DNA from: Chloridium humicola
Lineage: Eukaryota; Ascomycota; Sordariomycetes; Chaetosphaeriales; Chaetosphaeriaceae
Direction: 5' to 3'
DNA: 64,000 nucleotides
Assembly (NCBI GenBank): GCA_027569505.1
Contig: JAPDFF010000008.1
Coordinates: 558,001 to 622,000 of the forward strand
Shown here piece by piece: positions 41,467-51,949 of this stretch. Every line of letters starts with the position of its first letter. The stretch's first letter is position 1. The position numbers and the translations under genes were made by a program. Under the pieces are notes generated by a model. That model saw nothing but the letters and a program-made list of their open reading frames with translations, was not told the DNA's origin and made no database searches.

Positions 41467-43715
41467 ATGGCGTGGAGAAACCAAGGCATTACCGGATCCA
41501 ACAACATCCCCTTGGGGAAGCGCCGTTTCGCCGGCGACGAGGAGGACGGCATCCCCAACGGCAGCGCATCGCCGAATGGCTTCGCAAATGGCGACCACCA
41601 CCACGCCGACCGCGACCGCGATCGCAACATCGACCGCGACGTCAAGCGCGGCCGCAGCCCTGAGCGTGTGTTTTTCCCAGTTGCCTTCTTTTTTCATTCT
41701 GAATCTACTGACACCCACTCTGCAGGCGCCGAGCATGACGGTCCGAGGCGTCGCAAGAAACGCAACCGCTGGGGCGAGGCCACCGAGAACAAGGCTGCCG
41801 GGCTTATGGGTCTGCCCACCGCCATCGTCGCCGACATGACCAGCGAGCAACTTGAGGCATACACCCTGCATTTGCGCATCGAGGAGATTACCCAGAAGCT
41901 CAAGATCGACGATGTCGTTCCCGCCGACGGAGACAGGTATGTTGCGCCCTATTGTGTTCAGTCCTTAAATGCCAACCCTGACACCCTACCGCAGGTCGCC
42001 GTCCCCGCCCCCGCAGTACGACAACCATGGCCGCCGTGTCAACACTCGCGAATACCGCTACCGAAAACGCCTCGAGGACGAGCGCCACAAGCTGATCGAG
42101 AAGGCCATGAAGACCATCCCCAACTACCACCCGCCCCAGGACTACCGCCGCCCGACCAAGACCCAGGAGAAGGTCTACGTGCCGGTCAACGACTATCCAG
42201 AGATTAACTTCAGTATGATTGCTAACCCTCTAACCTCTCTAACCTCTTCATATCCCCCCTCCCTTTGGTTACATGCCAGGCATTTGTGTCAGCATCCTGC
42301 CGTGATGCTGCGCGTTGCGGGCTGACGCCGTTGGATACTCTAACCCGGTCGCTGCTTTGTTATTTGATCCAGACACTAACACTTAGCTCTCCCTACTAAA
42401 GTTGGTTTACTCATCGGACCCCGTGGCAACACACTCAAGAAGATGGAAGCAGAGTCCGGCGCCAAGATTGCCATCCGCGGAAAGGGCTCCGTCAAGGAAG
42501 GCAAGGGCCGCTCTGATGCCGCCCACTCCAGCAACCAGGAAGAGGATCTGCACTGTCTCATTATGGCCGACACCGAGGACAAGGTTAACAAGGCGAAGAA
42601 GCTGATCCACAATGTCATTGAGACGGTACGTGCTTTCTCCCTCAAGTACCCTGCCGACCTCAGTGCTAATTAGGTCATCAGGCCGCATCGATTCCGGAAG
42701 GCCAGAACGAGCTCAAGCGTAACCAGCTGCGTGAGCTTGCTGCCCTGAACGGTACCTTGCGTGACGACGAGAACCAGGCATGCCAGAACTGCGGCCAGAT
42801 CGGCCATCGCAAGTACGACTGTCCTGAGAAGCAGAACTTCACGGCCAACATCATCTGCCGTGTCTGTGGTAACGCCGGCCATATGGCTCGTGATTGCCCT
42901 GACAGGCAGCGGGGCGCTAGCTGGCGCAACGACGGCCCCATGGGTCGCCCTGGCGCAGCTGGCGGACGCTTCCCCGCTGTCGGCGGCGGTGGCGATGCTG
43001 TGGATCGCGAGTACGAGGTATGTTGGGCCCTTCGCATTTACACCAATCGTTGCCATACTCACACACATCCCAGCAACTCATGCAAGAACTCGGCGGCACT
43101 GGCGCGGCCCCTGCACGCATTGAGGCAGGCCCCATTCCTAACGGTCCCAGTGGCGGTAACGATGCTCGACCCTGGGCTCGTGGGCCGACTGGCGGCCCTG
43201 CTCCTTGGCGTTCCCGGGACAACGACCGCGGCCACGAGGGCGGACCTTCCGGTGGCCCCGCTCCTTGGGCTCGTGACCGTGACCGCGACCGCGGCGATAG
43301 AGATCGGGGCTATCGTGGCTCCGACGGTCGCGACGGTCGCGACGGCCGGGATGGGGGCGACAGCTACTACCCCAGCCACGGCTCTTATGGTGGTGCTCCC
43401 TCTGCGCCCTCTGCACCCGGCACGGCTCCTTGGCATCAGCCCATGGCTGCTCAGGCCGGTCCGGCCGGGTACGGTGGCTACCCTGGCTATGGCGGCTACG
43501 GCGCTCCTGGTGCTCCTCCGGGCATTGGCGCTGCTCCCCCCGGTTTGCCTCCTCCGCCTCCTCCTGGGGGCGCGCCTCCTGGCCTTCCTGGTGGGCTCAA
43601 CGCGCTCATCCAGCAATACGCCAATGCGGTCCCGCCTCCCCCTCCGCCGCCGTCTGGAGACGCTCCGCCGCCGCCTCCGCCCATGGACCTGCCGCCTCCT
43701 CCTCCTGGTGTTTAG
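41467..43715 (+). CDS. BBP: Branchpoint-binding protein (SF1/Msl5)
   Basis: Exons 41467-41665, 41726-41936, 41995-42212, 42402-42625, 42682-43017 and 43074-43715; 609 residues. The protein binds the intron branch sequence and bridges to U2AF in the early spliceosome. Domains in order: N-terminal arginine-rich segment with KKRNRWGE (U2AF-ligand-type motif), a helix-hairpin segment, SPSPPPQYDNHGRRVNTREYRYRKRLEDER, the KH-QUA2 RNA-binding domain with the GPRGNTLKKME loop, two CCHC zinc knuckles (CQNCGQIGHRKYDC and CRVCGNAGHMARDC), then a Gly/Arg/Asp-rich and a Pro-rich tail. The start ATG gives the expected fungal N-terminus. Intron 3 (42213-42401) is 189 nt, three times the others, rich in CTAAC words, and may allow alternative acceptors. 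Confidence 0.96.
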
Positions 43716-44633
43716 TATGGACACTAGGCCACTAACCTGTGCTGCGGTGCGGTTTGCATCGGGCAGTGGAATTGCTACTGACTGATAGGGAGTTTGATTG
43801 ATTGACCCGCTCTTTCTCACATTCTCTTAGCGTACCTAGCATTATCAGTGTTGCGTCGATAGGACCCCTGGCTACGAATGAAGGGATGGTGGGCACTAAC
43901 GGTGCAAGTAGTATTGCGGGTAGTTGCTTCATGTAGTATTTTGTTTATTTTGACGCCTGGATTCGTGGTGTTGCCATGTTCAATCATCGTCCTTTTGGGG
44001 TCTCTCCTGTGTTTTCATGCATCCTGGGCGTCTCGGTTGTCGGTGTTTGCAGCACCGAAGGGGCCAGGGTCGTGTGACATCACACAGGAGCTTGGGCCAC
44101 CCTTCACCCTGAAGCTCGCTCTCCGCGGCGTTCCGATGCTGCAGCGCTGCCTCCGCAGTCCACACCTTCACCTTCCAGCTTCACCTTCACTTCACCCGTT
44201 TCAGGGACTATTCCGTTTGATCCCATCTCCGCCGTTCGCGGTCCTGACTCTCTGGACCGGCTCGTTGGCGATTTGGGCCTCTCTAGTGGAAACCGGAATC
44301 TTTGTGTGGGGTCGCCTCCGCATTCCGACCTCACCAACGTCGTTGGTCCGCGACAAAGACAACACCACCACCGAAGCCCAGACACGGACTGTGTGTTGCG
44401 TGAACGTTTTACCGCCACGTCCCACTCCTTGCTGGTCTCAGTATTTATGTGCCATCCATAGCATCTCGAGAATTTGCAGTCGTCTTCTGCTTTTTAATAC
44501 TCGGAGATCTCATGTCACCCAGCTCTGCTCTGTCTTGTTGATGAGCTGAAGAAGCCTGTCGTGGGGCTTGTCTTACTTTGAGCTTGCCTCTTTCCACGTC
44601 TCCCGGGTTGCAGTGGCAGCAAGACGCGCCAAC
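43716..44633. other. Intergenic
   Basis: No gene is supported in 0.9 kb. It contains the 3' flank of the branchpoint-binding-protein gene and the promoter of the protease gene. No distinctive element was seen. Confidence 0.5.
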
Positions 44634-47600
44634 ATGATCAACCCATTCTCATTCCGGCCGGGCCAGGTCACCTTTTGGACGACCGTCACATACCTTGCCT
44701 TGCTCATCCCCATCATCGTCGTCAACGAGCAAACGCCGCCAGCCCCGAGCCACGAGGCCCCAGTAGAGGGCGTCAACCTCACACAGGCCTGGCTCGACCT
44801 CACTACCATTACCAAGGGTTATCACCCGTACAACAGCCGCTACAATGACGAGCTTCGGGGGTATTTCCTCCATCGCATACACTCGATCCTGGATGAGAAT
44901 CGCGTGGCTTGGACGACCGATGGGTAGGCCCGGATGCAGCCCTATGATGTTGAGTTGCGGCTAACATAGAATTTCAGAGTTGAGTCTGCGAGTACGGACG
45001 CTGCTGTTACCGTCTTCGACGACATGACCTCTAACTGCACCTTTCTCATGGCCTCGGGTGTCGTCCCCAACCCTACCACACCCCAGGTAGCCGCCTACTT
45101 TGAGGGCACCAACATCCTTGTTTACATCAGGGGTAAGCAGGATGACGAAGGCAGTTGGTGGAAGACTGCTGGTGCACATGATACCAGCCGCAACGAGAAG
45201 GGCCTGACGCTGGTCAACGCCCACTACGACTCGTATGTTCTCTTCCCCCCTTCCCATCCTCCGGTTGCTCCCAACTAACCATAACCCAGAGTGTCCACCG
45301 GCTACGGCGCCACCGACGACGGCATGGGCGTCGTCACCTGTCTGCAACTTCTCCAGCACTTCACCCACCCCTCGCACCAGCCCGAGCACGGCATCCTCAT
45401 CCTCCTCAACAACGGCGAGGAAGACTACCTCTACGGCGCCCGCGCCCTGGGCCAGCACCCGCTCAACCCGTACATCCACACCTTCCTCAATTTGGAGGGC
45501 GCCGGCGCCGGCGGCCGCGCCATCCTCTTCCGCTCCACCGACCGCGAGGTGACGGCCGCGTATGCCGGTTCCCCGGACCCCTTTGGCACCGTCATTGGCT
45601 CCGACGCCTTTGGCCTTGGCTTCATCCGCAGCGGCACTGATTACTCGGTGCTCTATGACGTCTTTGGCCAGCGCGGCCTTGACCTGGCTTTCTTCAAGCC
45701 TCGCGCTCGCTACCACACCAACCAGGACGACGCGAGGCACGCGAGCAGGGGCAGCTTGTGGCATATGCTTTCTGCTGCGCTGCACACGACCAGGAAGCTG
45801 TCTAGCAATACGGGGGATACATTCATCGGCCCCAGACCGGATGGAGCCAGAGGAAAGGTTCATAATGGGCGGGCGAGTGATGGGGTGTGGTTTGATTTGT
45901 TTGGGAAGGGGTTCGTGTTATTTGGGCTGAGGGGTATGTTCGCGTGGAGCTTAACCGTGTTGGTGGCGACGCCGCTGGTTTTGGTTTTGGTTACGTATTT
46001 GCTGCATCGGGCGGATAAGTATTACCTTTTTAGCTCGGCTGTGATGGTGGGCGGGGAGCAGGCGGATGAGGGTGAGGCGCTGACGGTACCCCTTGGCGGG
46101 TGGAAGGGGTTCTTCAGGTTTCCGTTTGCGTTGTTGATGGCTGGGAGTTTGACGCTGGGCGCGGCTTTCTTGATGCGGAAGGTCAATCCGTTCGTCGTTT
46201 ACGGGAACCGGTATACGGTGTAAGTCACCATTACTGATGATGATGAGGGATGTGGGCGCTGACATGCAAATAGTCTGACCATGATGGTCTCGCTGTTCTA
46301 CTTCACCTTTTGGGCCATCATGCGTGGCGCCGACTTTGCACGGCCCAGCGCTCTGCACAGGATCTACGTCCAGATCTGGCTGTTCATCCTGGGATGGGCC
46401 ATGCTCGTGGCAGTCACTGTCGCGGAGGATCGGCTCAGGATCGGTGCTGGCTACATGTTTGTTTTCCTTCAGTCGGCTCTCTTCCTGTCCTTGTTCATCG
46501 CGCTCTGCGAGATGTTCGCCCTGCCTAGAAAGAGCGACTGGGCCCAGAGGCTCCGCGAAGCCGAGGAAGAGAGGAGTCTGTACCGCGACCACCCTCACGA
46601 CGACCTCTCATCCTCAGGACTCCCACCCCCAGTCCCCCACCAGGAGTCAACCTCCCCCACCACCCCGGCCGCTACCAACCAAACAACCACCACCAACGAC
46701 GACGAAGCCGACCCCGAACCCACCGAACGCACCCCGCTCGTCGGCAGCACCGCCAACGGCACCTCCCCGACACGCACAACCTTTGCCACCACCTATCGAC
46801 GCTCCATCTCAGCCCTCGTCGACGGCGCCCGCCGCTACAGCGGCTCCTCCTCCACCTCCAGCACCGACCACAAGCCGTTCGAGCACGAGCAGCCCTGGTC
46901 AGGTCGCCTGCCCACCTGGACCTGGCTGCTGCAGTTCCTACTACTCGGGCCGTTCACGATTATATTGGTTGGCCAGACGGCCCTGATGCTGGTCGACGCC
47001 GTGCACCAGACGGGCGCCGACGGGAGTAGCCTGCTGCTGCCGTATTTGCTTGCGTTTATGTGCACGGTGCTGTTGATCCTGCCGCTGGCGCCGTTTGTGC
47101 ACCGCGTGACGCACCATGTGCCAGTGGCGTTGGGGGTGGTGTTTGTTGGGGTGTTGGTGTGGAATTTGGTGGTGTTTCCGTTTGGGGCGGGCGAGAGGTA
47201 TAAGGTGTATTTTGTGCAGAGGGTGGAGATGGATGGGAGTAAAAACAATACGGTGTGTTATAACGGAGTGGAGGAGTATGTGCGGGGGATTGTACGGGAG
47301 TTGCCGAGTGCCAGTGGGAGGGAGGTGGTGTGTGGGGAGAGTAAGAGGTCCGGGTTGATGAGTTGTTGTTTTGACGGGAGTGGCTCGCCGCCGAGGTTGG
47401 GGAATGAGGGGGGTGATTATGCCGGGCTGGTCACCGTCAATGCTACCCGCACTGGCGGGAATGCGGCGACGATTCGTCTCGCTGCGAACAACACCAAGGC
47501 GTGCTTCCTTGAGTTTGACCGTCCTGTCTCGGCGCTGCGCGTGCACGGCAGCTCGGAGTGGGACGACAGGTTTGGACAGTTCCCGGAGGCGGGTGTCAAG

Positions 47601-47924
47601 AACTTGAGGCTGTGGCATCGGAAATGGGAGGGAGAGTGGGTTGTGGATGTGGAGTGGAAGGATAGCGTGCCGACGAGGACGCGCCTAGTGGAGGATGGCT
47701 TGGAGAAGGGGCAGGTGGGTGTGCTGGGAGACGCGGAGCTGAGGAAGAGGGAGGAGGAAAAGGAGAAGGGGTTGAAGGGGACTGTGGTGTGCATGTGGAG
47801 TGATGCGAATGTGCCCGGGACGATACCCGCGTTTGATGAGGCGGTGCAGTATGCGCCGGCGTGGGTCGCGGTGACGAAGTTTGCTGAGGGGCTGGTGGAG
47901 GGGAGGAAGAGGTTTAGTGTTTGA
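44634..47924 (+). CDS. PFF1: Vacuolar membrane zinc protease Pff1, M28 family
   Basis: Exons 44634-44923, 44978-45232, 45290-46219 and 46274-47924; 1041 residues, the usual length for fungal Pff1. A first membrane helix (about residues 14-30) is followed by the lumenal M28 peptidase domain. Its two-zinc ligands and catalytic acids are in order: NAHYDS (His179), ATDDG (Asp191), NNGEED (Glu225/226), LNLEGAG, and ARYHTNQDD. Several membrane helices follow (about 375-660), interrupted by a disordered acidic/Thr-rich cytosolic loop (HQESTSPTTPAATNQTTTTN), and then a C-terminal lumenal beta-rich domain. The family is anchored in the vacuole membrane. Its physiological substrates are poorly known, so the reaction is inferred as aminopeptidase-like. 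Confidence 0.95.
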
Positions 47925-49382
47925 GGTCTTGCGGAGAGGGCTAGGGGCAGGGGTTGAGGGGTTAAAGTTGGAATGGCAATGAGGTGATTTATCTGGAATC
48001 CTGTTTCGTTCATGTTTAATTGCAAGCGGTTGACTCAAGTTTCCTTTCCTTCCGAGCATGTCTGTCTGCTGTTGATGTACGAGTAACACTATTCTAAATC
48101 ATCTTCCACGTAATCGCCCACCTCGTGGGCTCAGAAACATGAAAACGGTGAGACTAGAATGTCTGATTCATAATTCTCCTGAGCAGGAGCCGAGACATAT
48201 TGCATCATCAGAGTCGTCGGAGGTTGGAGAATCTGGTGAGTGTCGCGATGTTTCCAGGCCCTCCATAATTTGTTTCGGACCGAAGGCTCCTCTTCCTCGG
48301 CAGCCATGTTGCACAGTGTTAACCTGAGAGGGGTTTGCCTCGAGATCTGCCTCCTTGTCTGCGTCGTCTCGTCTGACTTTGGCTGTTGTGTACGGTTGTC
48401 TCTGATCTCCCGATGGCGCAGCCATCCATCCGTGTTGCGTGACGGGAACCTGGGTTGAGGTGGCACGGCAAGTTTGTGGTGTACAGATTTTGATATGAGA
48501 CGCAATATTCTTGAGCCTTGAAGATCTGGCTCTGGACCTAGACATGGATATGGTGAGCATTACCGAACCTCTTCATATCCTGAGTGTGAGGCTATCCCAG
48601 GATACTCGATCCGGATAAATTGGGTTTCATCCCAGGTGCAAATAGGGTCAACGACCGATAGACAAGACAAAAACATGCCAGGGACCTAGACAACACCGTG
48701 GAGACGAGTCCGGCAGTCATCATCAGGTGTTACTGGGCCTGTGTTGCAGCCAGGAGGACGCAAACAAGGCCCAAATCCTCGACTCCTGTGACCGCTGACA
48801 CATAGGCTTGTCATTTGTGCCTGGATTGTGGCATCGAGAGACTCGGTGGGTTGTACTGACGGAAGAGCCAGGAGAAACAGGCAAATTGGCGAAGTTGAGG
48901 GGCGGATAGGGTTGGAATGAGTGGCGGTGATAAAGGGGCAAGGCGTCTTCTCTTCTAGCCCAAGAAAGACACTCGCGTCATGGTCGACATCAACCCATCA
49001 CAGTAATTCGCCTTCTTGATAACCCATCCCAGGGAACTCTTTTCGTGTTTTTTTTATGTTTTGTGCTCAGTAGCACCGACTTGATCGCACTAGGTTGATC
49101 GACGGCAGACCTTGAGGAAAGCACTTGTTCCGGATCTCGCTCTTTCCGTTCCATCTCGATCACTGATCACGGCAAATTTTCTACTTACTTTTCAGAAGAC
49201 TCTTCTGGAACCGCCAACATCCGACTCTCGTCAAAGAGAGAATTTCCACCGACCTACAAAACACTCGCTTTCTCTCTCTCCTTCAACCTTCCACACTCGC
49301 TTTCTCAACACCACACCAACCAACCACCTACAACGCCATCCAAGTTACAACAACCCATCTCGTCAACCCAACCAACCTCACA
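47925..49382. other. Intergenic
   Basis: 1.46 kb without a supported gene. Short overlapping ORFs on both strands show no recognisable domain. The last 250 bp are C/T-rich and fit a promoter and leader for the small secreted protein. Confidence 0.5.
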
Positions 49383-50134
49383 ATGTTCTCCATCAAGAAG
49401 CTTGCCACCATCCTCCTCTCTACCTCCTTCGTCTCGCTGGTGACCGCCGCACCGACCCCGACCGAAGTCGTCCACCGCGGCCTTCCTTTCCAGGCGACCG
49501 CCACCCGCGAGGCCATGGCAGCCGCTTGCACCAACGGCGTGCCTGCCTCCAAGCAACATGTCGCTGCGGCTGCGGCCAACTACCCGATCAACAACTACAC
49601 GGTGGTGACGCCGGAGGAGGTCGGGATTATGGGCTGGACGTCGTATGGCATCAACCAGGATTGGGCTGCCGAGCACTTCCTTTCTGGCCCTCATGTGAGC
49701 TTTCTCCAGTTTGTTAATGGGAGAGGGGTGGGTTGTGGGAGAGGACGCTGACGAGGGATACAAACACGGCAGGTCATGAGCTTCACCCACAAGAGCGACC
49801 CGTACGGGCCGTTCAAGTGCCAGTACACGTGCAATGCGAACGAGAACTGCAATGCTTACTTTGTGTCGTACGGTAAGTACACAACCTCGACCCCAGTTGG
49901 CCCATTGCAGGGTTGAACTTGAACTTACGAGTCTCGCAGAGAACGTCGGCACTGACGACGAGCACCTGAATTGTGTCCTGTTTGATGCGGTGTAAGACCC
50001 TCCCGCCTGACACACACTACATCAGACCAAAATTAACAACCCACAGCGTCCCGCCCTCGGTCTTCGTCCAGACCACCGATGGCAGCCTTGCCAAGGGCGC
50101 CTATGACAGGCTTTGCGACCATGTTTCGCTTTAG
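49383..50134 (+). CDS. Small secreted cysteine-containing protein, PAN/apple-like
   Basis: Exons 49383-49694, 49773-49872, 49940-49991 and 50047-50134, with introns of 78, 67 and 55 nt; 183 residues. The signal peptide ends at VTA/APTP. The mature protein has a segment GPFKCQYTCNANENCNAYFVSY followed by LNCVLFD, a Cys/aromatic spacing like PAN/apple domains, which bind proteins or carbohydrates outside cells. An early Cys and a C-terminal CDHVSL Cys may add another disulfide. Small size, signal peptide and Cys content make it effector-like, but that is inference. All splice phases are consistent. Confidence 0.75.
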
Positions 50135-50603
50135 GGGAATTCGTGTAGAGGCCAGGAGGAGTGTTTCTGTCATGGACGGAAGGGCTCTGGATCGATTGGG
50201 AAAACGGCAATATCAGTTTGCGTGTCTGGGATTTGCTTTCTGGTGTGGGGCTTCACAGGTTGTCCAGCCCTGCAGGATCCGGGTCTCTGAGTGTCTGCAT
50301 TTCTGGTGTGTTCAGCTGTTTGATGGCTGAAGGGACTGTAATGGTGCCTGGATGTAATCTGGAGCAATTTTCTCAAGGCAACGAGGTCGCAGTTGCAACA
50401 ATTTGCTGACTCACAGTGCTGGGCACAAGTGTTTGACGAAAGGAAAAGAAATGGTCAATACCTGAAGATACTGACTGCCAAAAACCCAAGGGTATATCCA
50501 TCTATATCCCCCGCCTCCCAATAACGCCAACCTCCAACCCAATCAAACCCCATACCCCATGCTAGGACGCCTTTTGTCCAAACCCCACTCAAACGCCCCA
50601 TCC
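50135..50603. other. Convergent intergenic region
   Basis: 3' flanks of the small secreted protein (+) and MED11 (-). Nothing else is supported. Confidence 0.5.
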
Positions 50604-51297
50604 CTACTCCTCCATCCGATCCCCCTCCCCGTCCCCCCTCCCCACCGCAACATCCTTTACCTCCCCCTTCGCCCTCCGCCACAACTCCCCCTCCATATCC
50701 CTCTCCACCGTACTACTCGCCAGATTCAGCTTCCCCACATCCAACGCGCCATACCTCCCCATTCCATCGGGCTCCAGCCTCGCCAGCCCGGTCCGCGCGG
50801 CCTTACCACCCGGGCCACCAGCAGCAGTAGGCTCTCCCGCGGCACCTCCACCCTGTGCTGCTTCTGTCTCGCCGCCCCCGCCGCCGCTGCGTAGCGTGAT
50901 AATGCCTGCTTCTTCCATAGCTAAGATTTGTCGGGTCAGGTGCTTGTCGATGCGGTCGATTGTGTTGAAGAAGGAGGTTTGGGAGGAGCGGAAGGCTTCG
51001 AGAGAGTCGGAGGAGGAGGAGGTGCCGTCGTCGTTTGTGGGTGTGGTGGTGCCGCCGGGGGGTGTAGCTAGAGCGCGCATTGCGGAGGAGAGGTGGGTGA
51101 GGAGGGTTGCTACGTCCTGGAGGGGGGTTAGCGGAATGTGGTTGGAGCAGGTGGGTGAATGAGAGGTTAAGGGCTGGACTGACATTGTCGATGTTGCTGA
51201 GCTGTTGAATGCGCTCGGCTGTGGTGAAGGGTTGGTGGATGTCGGTTGCTCCGGTGTGGTTGATGTTGTTGGGCGGGGGTGGGTGCGTGCCGTTCAT
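50604..51297 (-). CDS. MED11: Mediator complex subunit 11
   Basis: Read on the minus strand: exon 1 51184-51297 (38 codons) and exon 2 50604-51116; the 67-nt intron has donor GTCAGT, branch GCTAAC and acceptor CCAG. The protein has 208 residues. The conserved Med11 core is clear: TAERIQQLSNID, then DVATLLTHLSSAMRAL, and FFNTIDRIDKHLTRQILAMEEAGII, the helices that pair with Med22 in the Mediator head. The Gly/Ala-rich insert and charged C-terminal tail are longer than in yeast, as in other filamentous fungi. Med11 helps Mediator contact TFIIH and Rad2 and supports RNA polymerase II initiation. It shares a 652-bp divergent promoter with TAF5. Confidence 0.88.
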
Positions 51298-51949
51298 GAT
51301 GGATGTTGGTGGGCGGAAGTGAGAGTTATATCGGTAATTCAGTCCTTGTATGTAGATTTGGGTCTGAATAGTCTCAGACGCTGCTTCTCGTGGGGAACAA
51401 GCTCTGAAAAAGAGAGACGAAAGGCGATGAGAAGAGCGACGAGAGCGAGAGAAGCCCGATGTTGGAGCGAGACGTGGTTCCATAGTTAACCCTATCCCGA
51501 ACTGGAAAGCTCTCTTGTGGGTCTCAGGATCAAGCGTCAATGTGGGGTGGCGGGGCACAGACCCGACATGCAGCCAAGAGCCTGGATCCATGCACGGAAA
51601 TCTCCGTGCGGCGCCTGGTGGTCTTGGGAACTGGGGGCAAGTCCCACCTCATTCATCAACCATCATCTGAAATCAGCATCGACAAACATCACCTATCAAC
51701 CTTGGAAATCTCACGCGAAATCCGAAGCCTTCGTCAAACCCAAACGCGAGCCATATGACTGCATATTGAACTATCATTATCAGAACTTTGGGGACCCGAG
51801 TGTATGGAACCAACGACGGCGGGGAGACGCGCCCCAGACATTGGCCGCCGCCGCCGCCTACACGAATAAGAGACGAGAAGACGAGACCCAGGAAGACTCT
51901 CGGGTTTACGTCTACTTGCTAGACCTGACATACTCTACACATCGCCGTC
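51298..51949. promoter_or_regulatory. Shared divergent promoter of MED11 and TAF5
   Basis: 652 bp separate the two start codons. No TATA box stands out. A GA-rich stretch near 51410-51470 (CT-rich for MED11) and a CGCC-rich stretch near 51840 before TAF5 may mark the two core promoters. Both genes encode parts of the RNA polymerase II initiation machinery. Confidence 0.5.
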
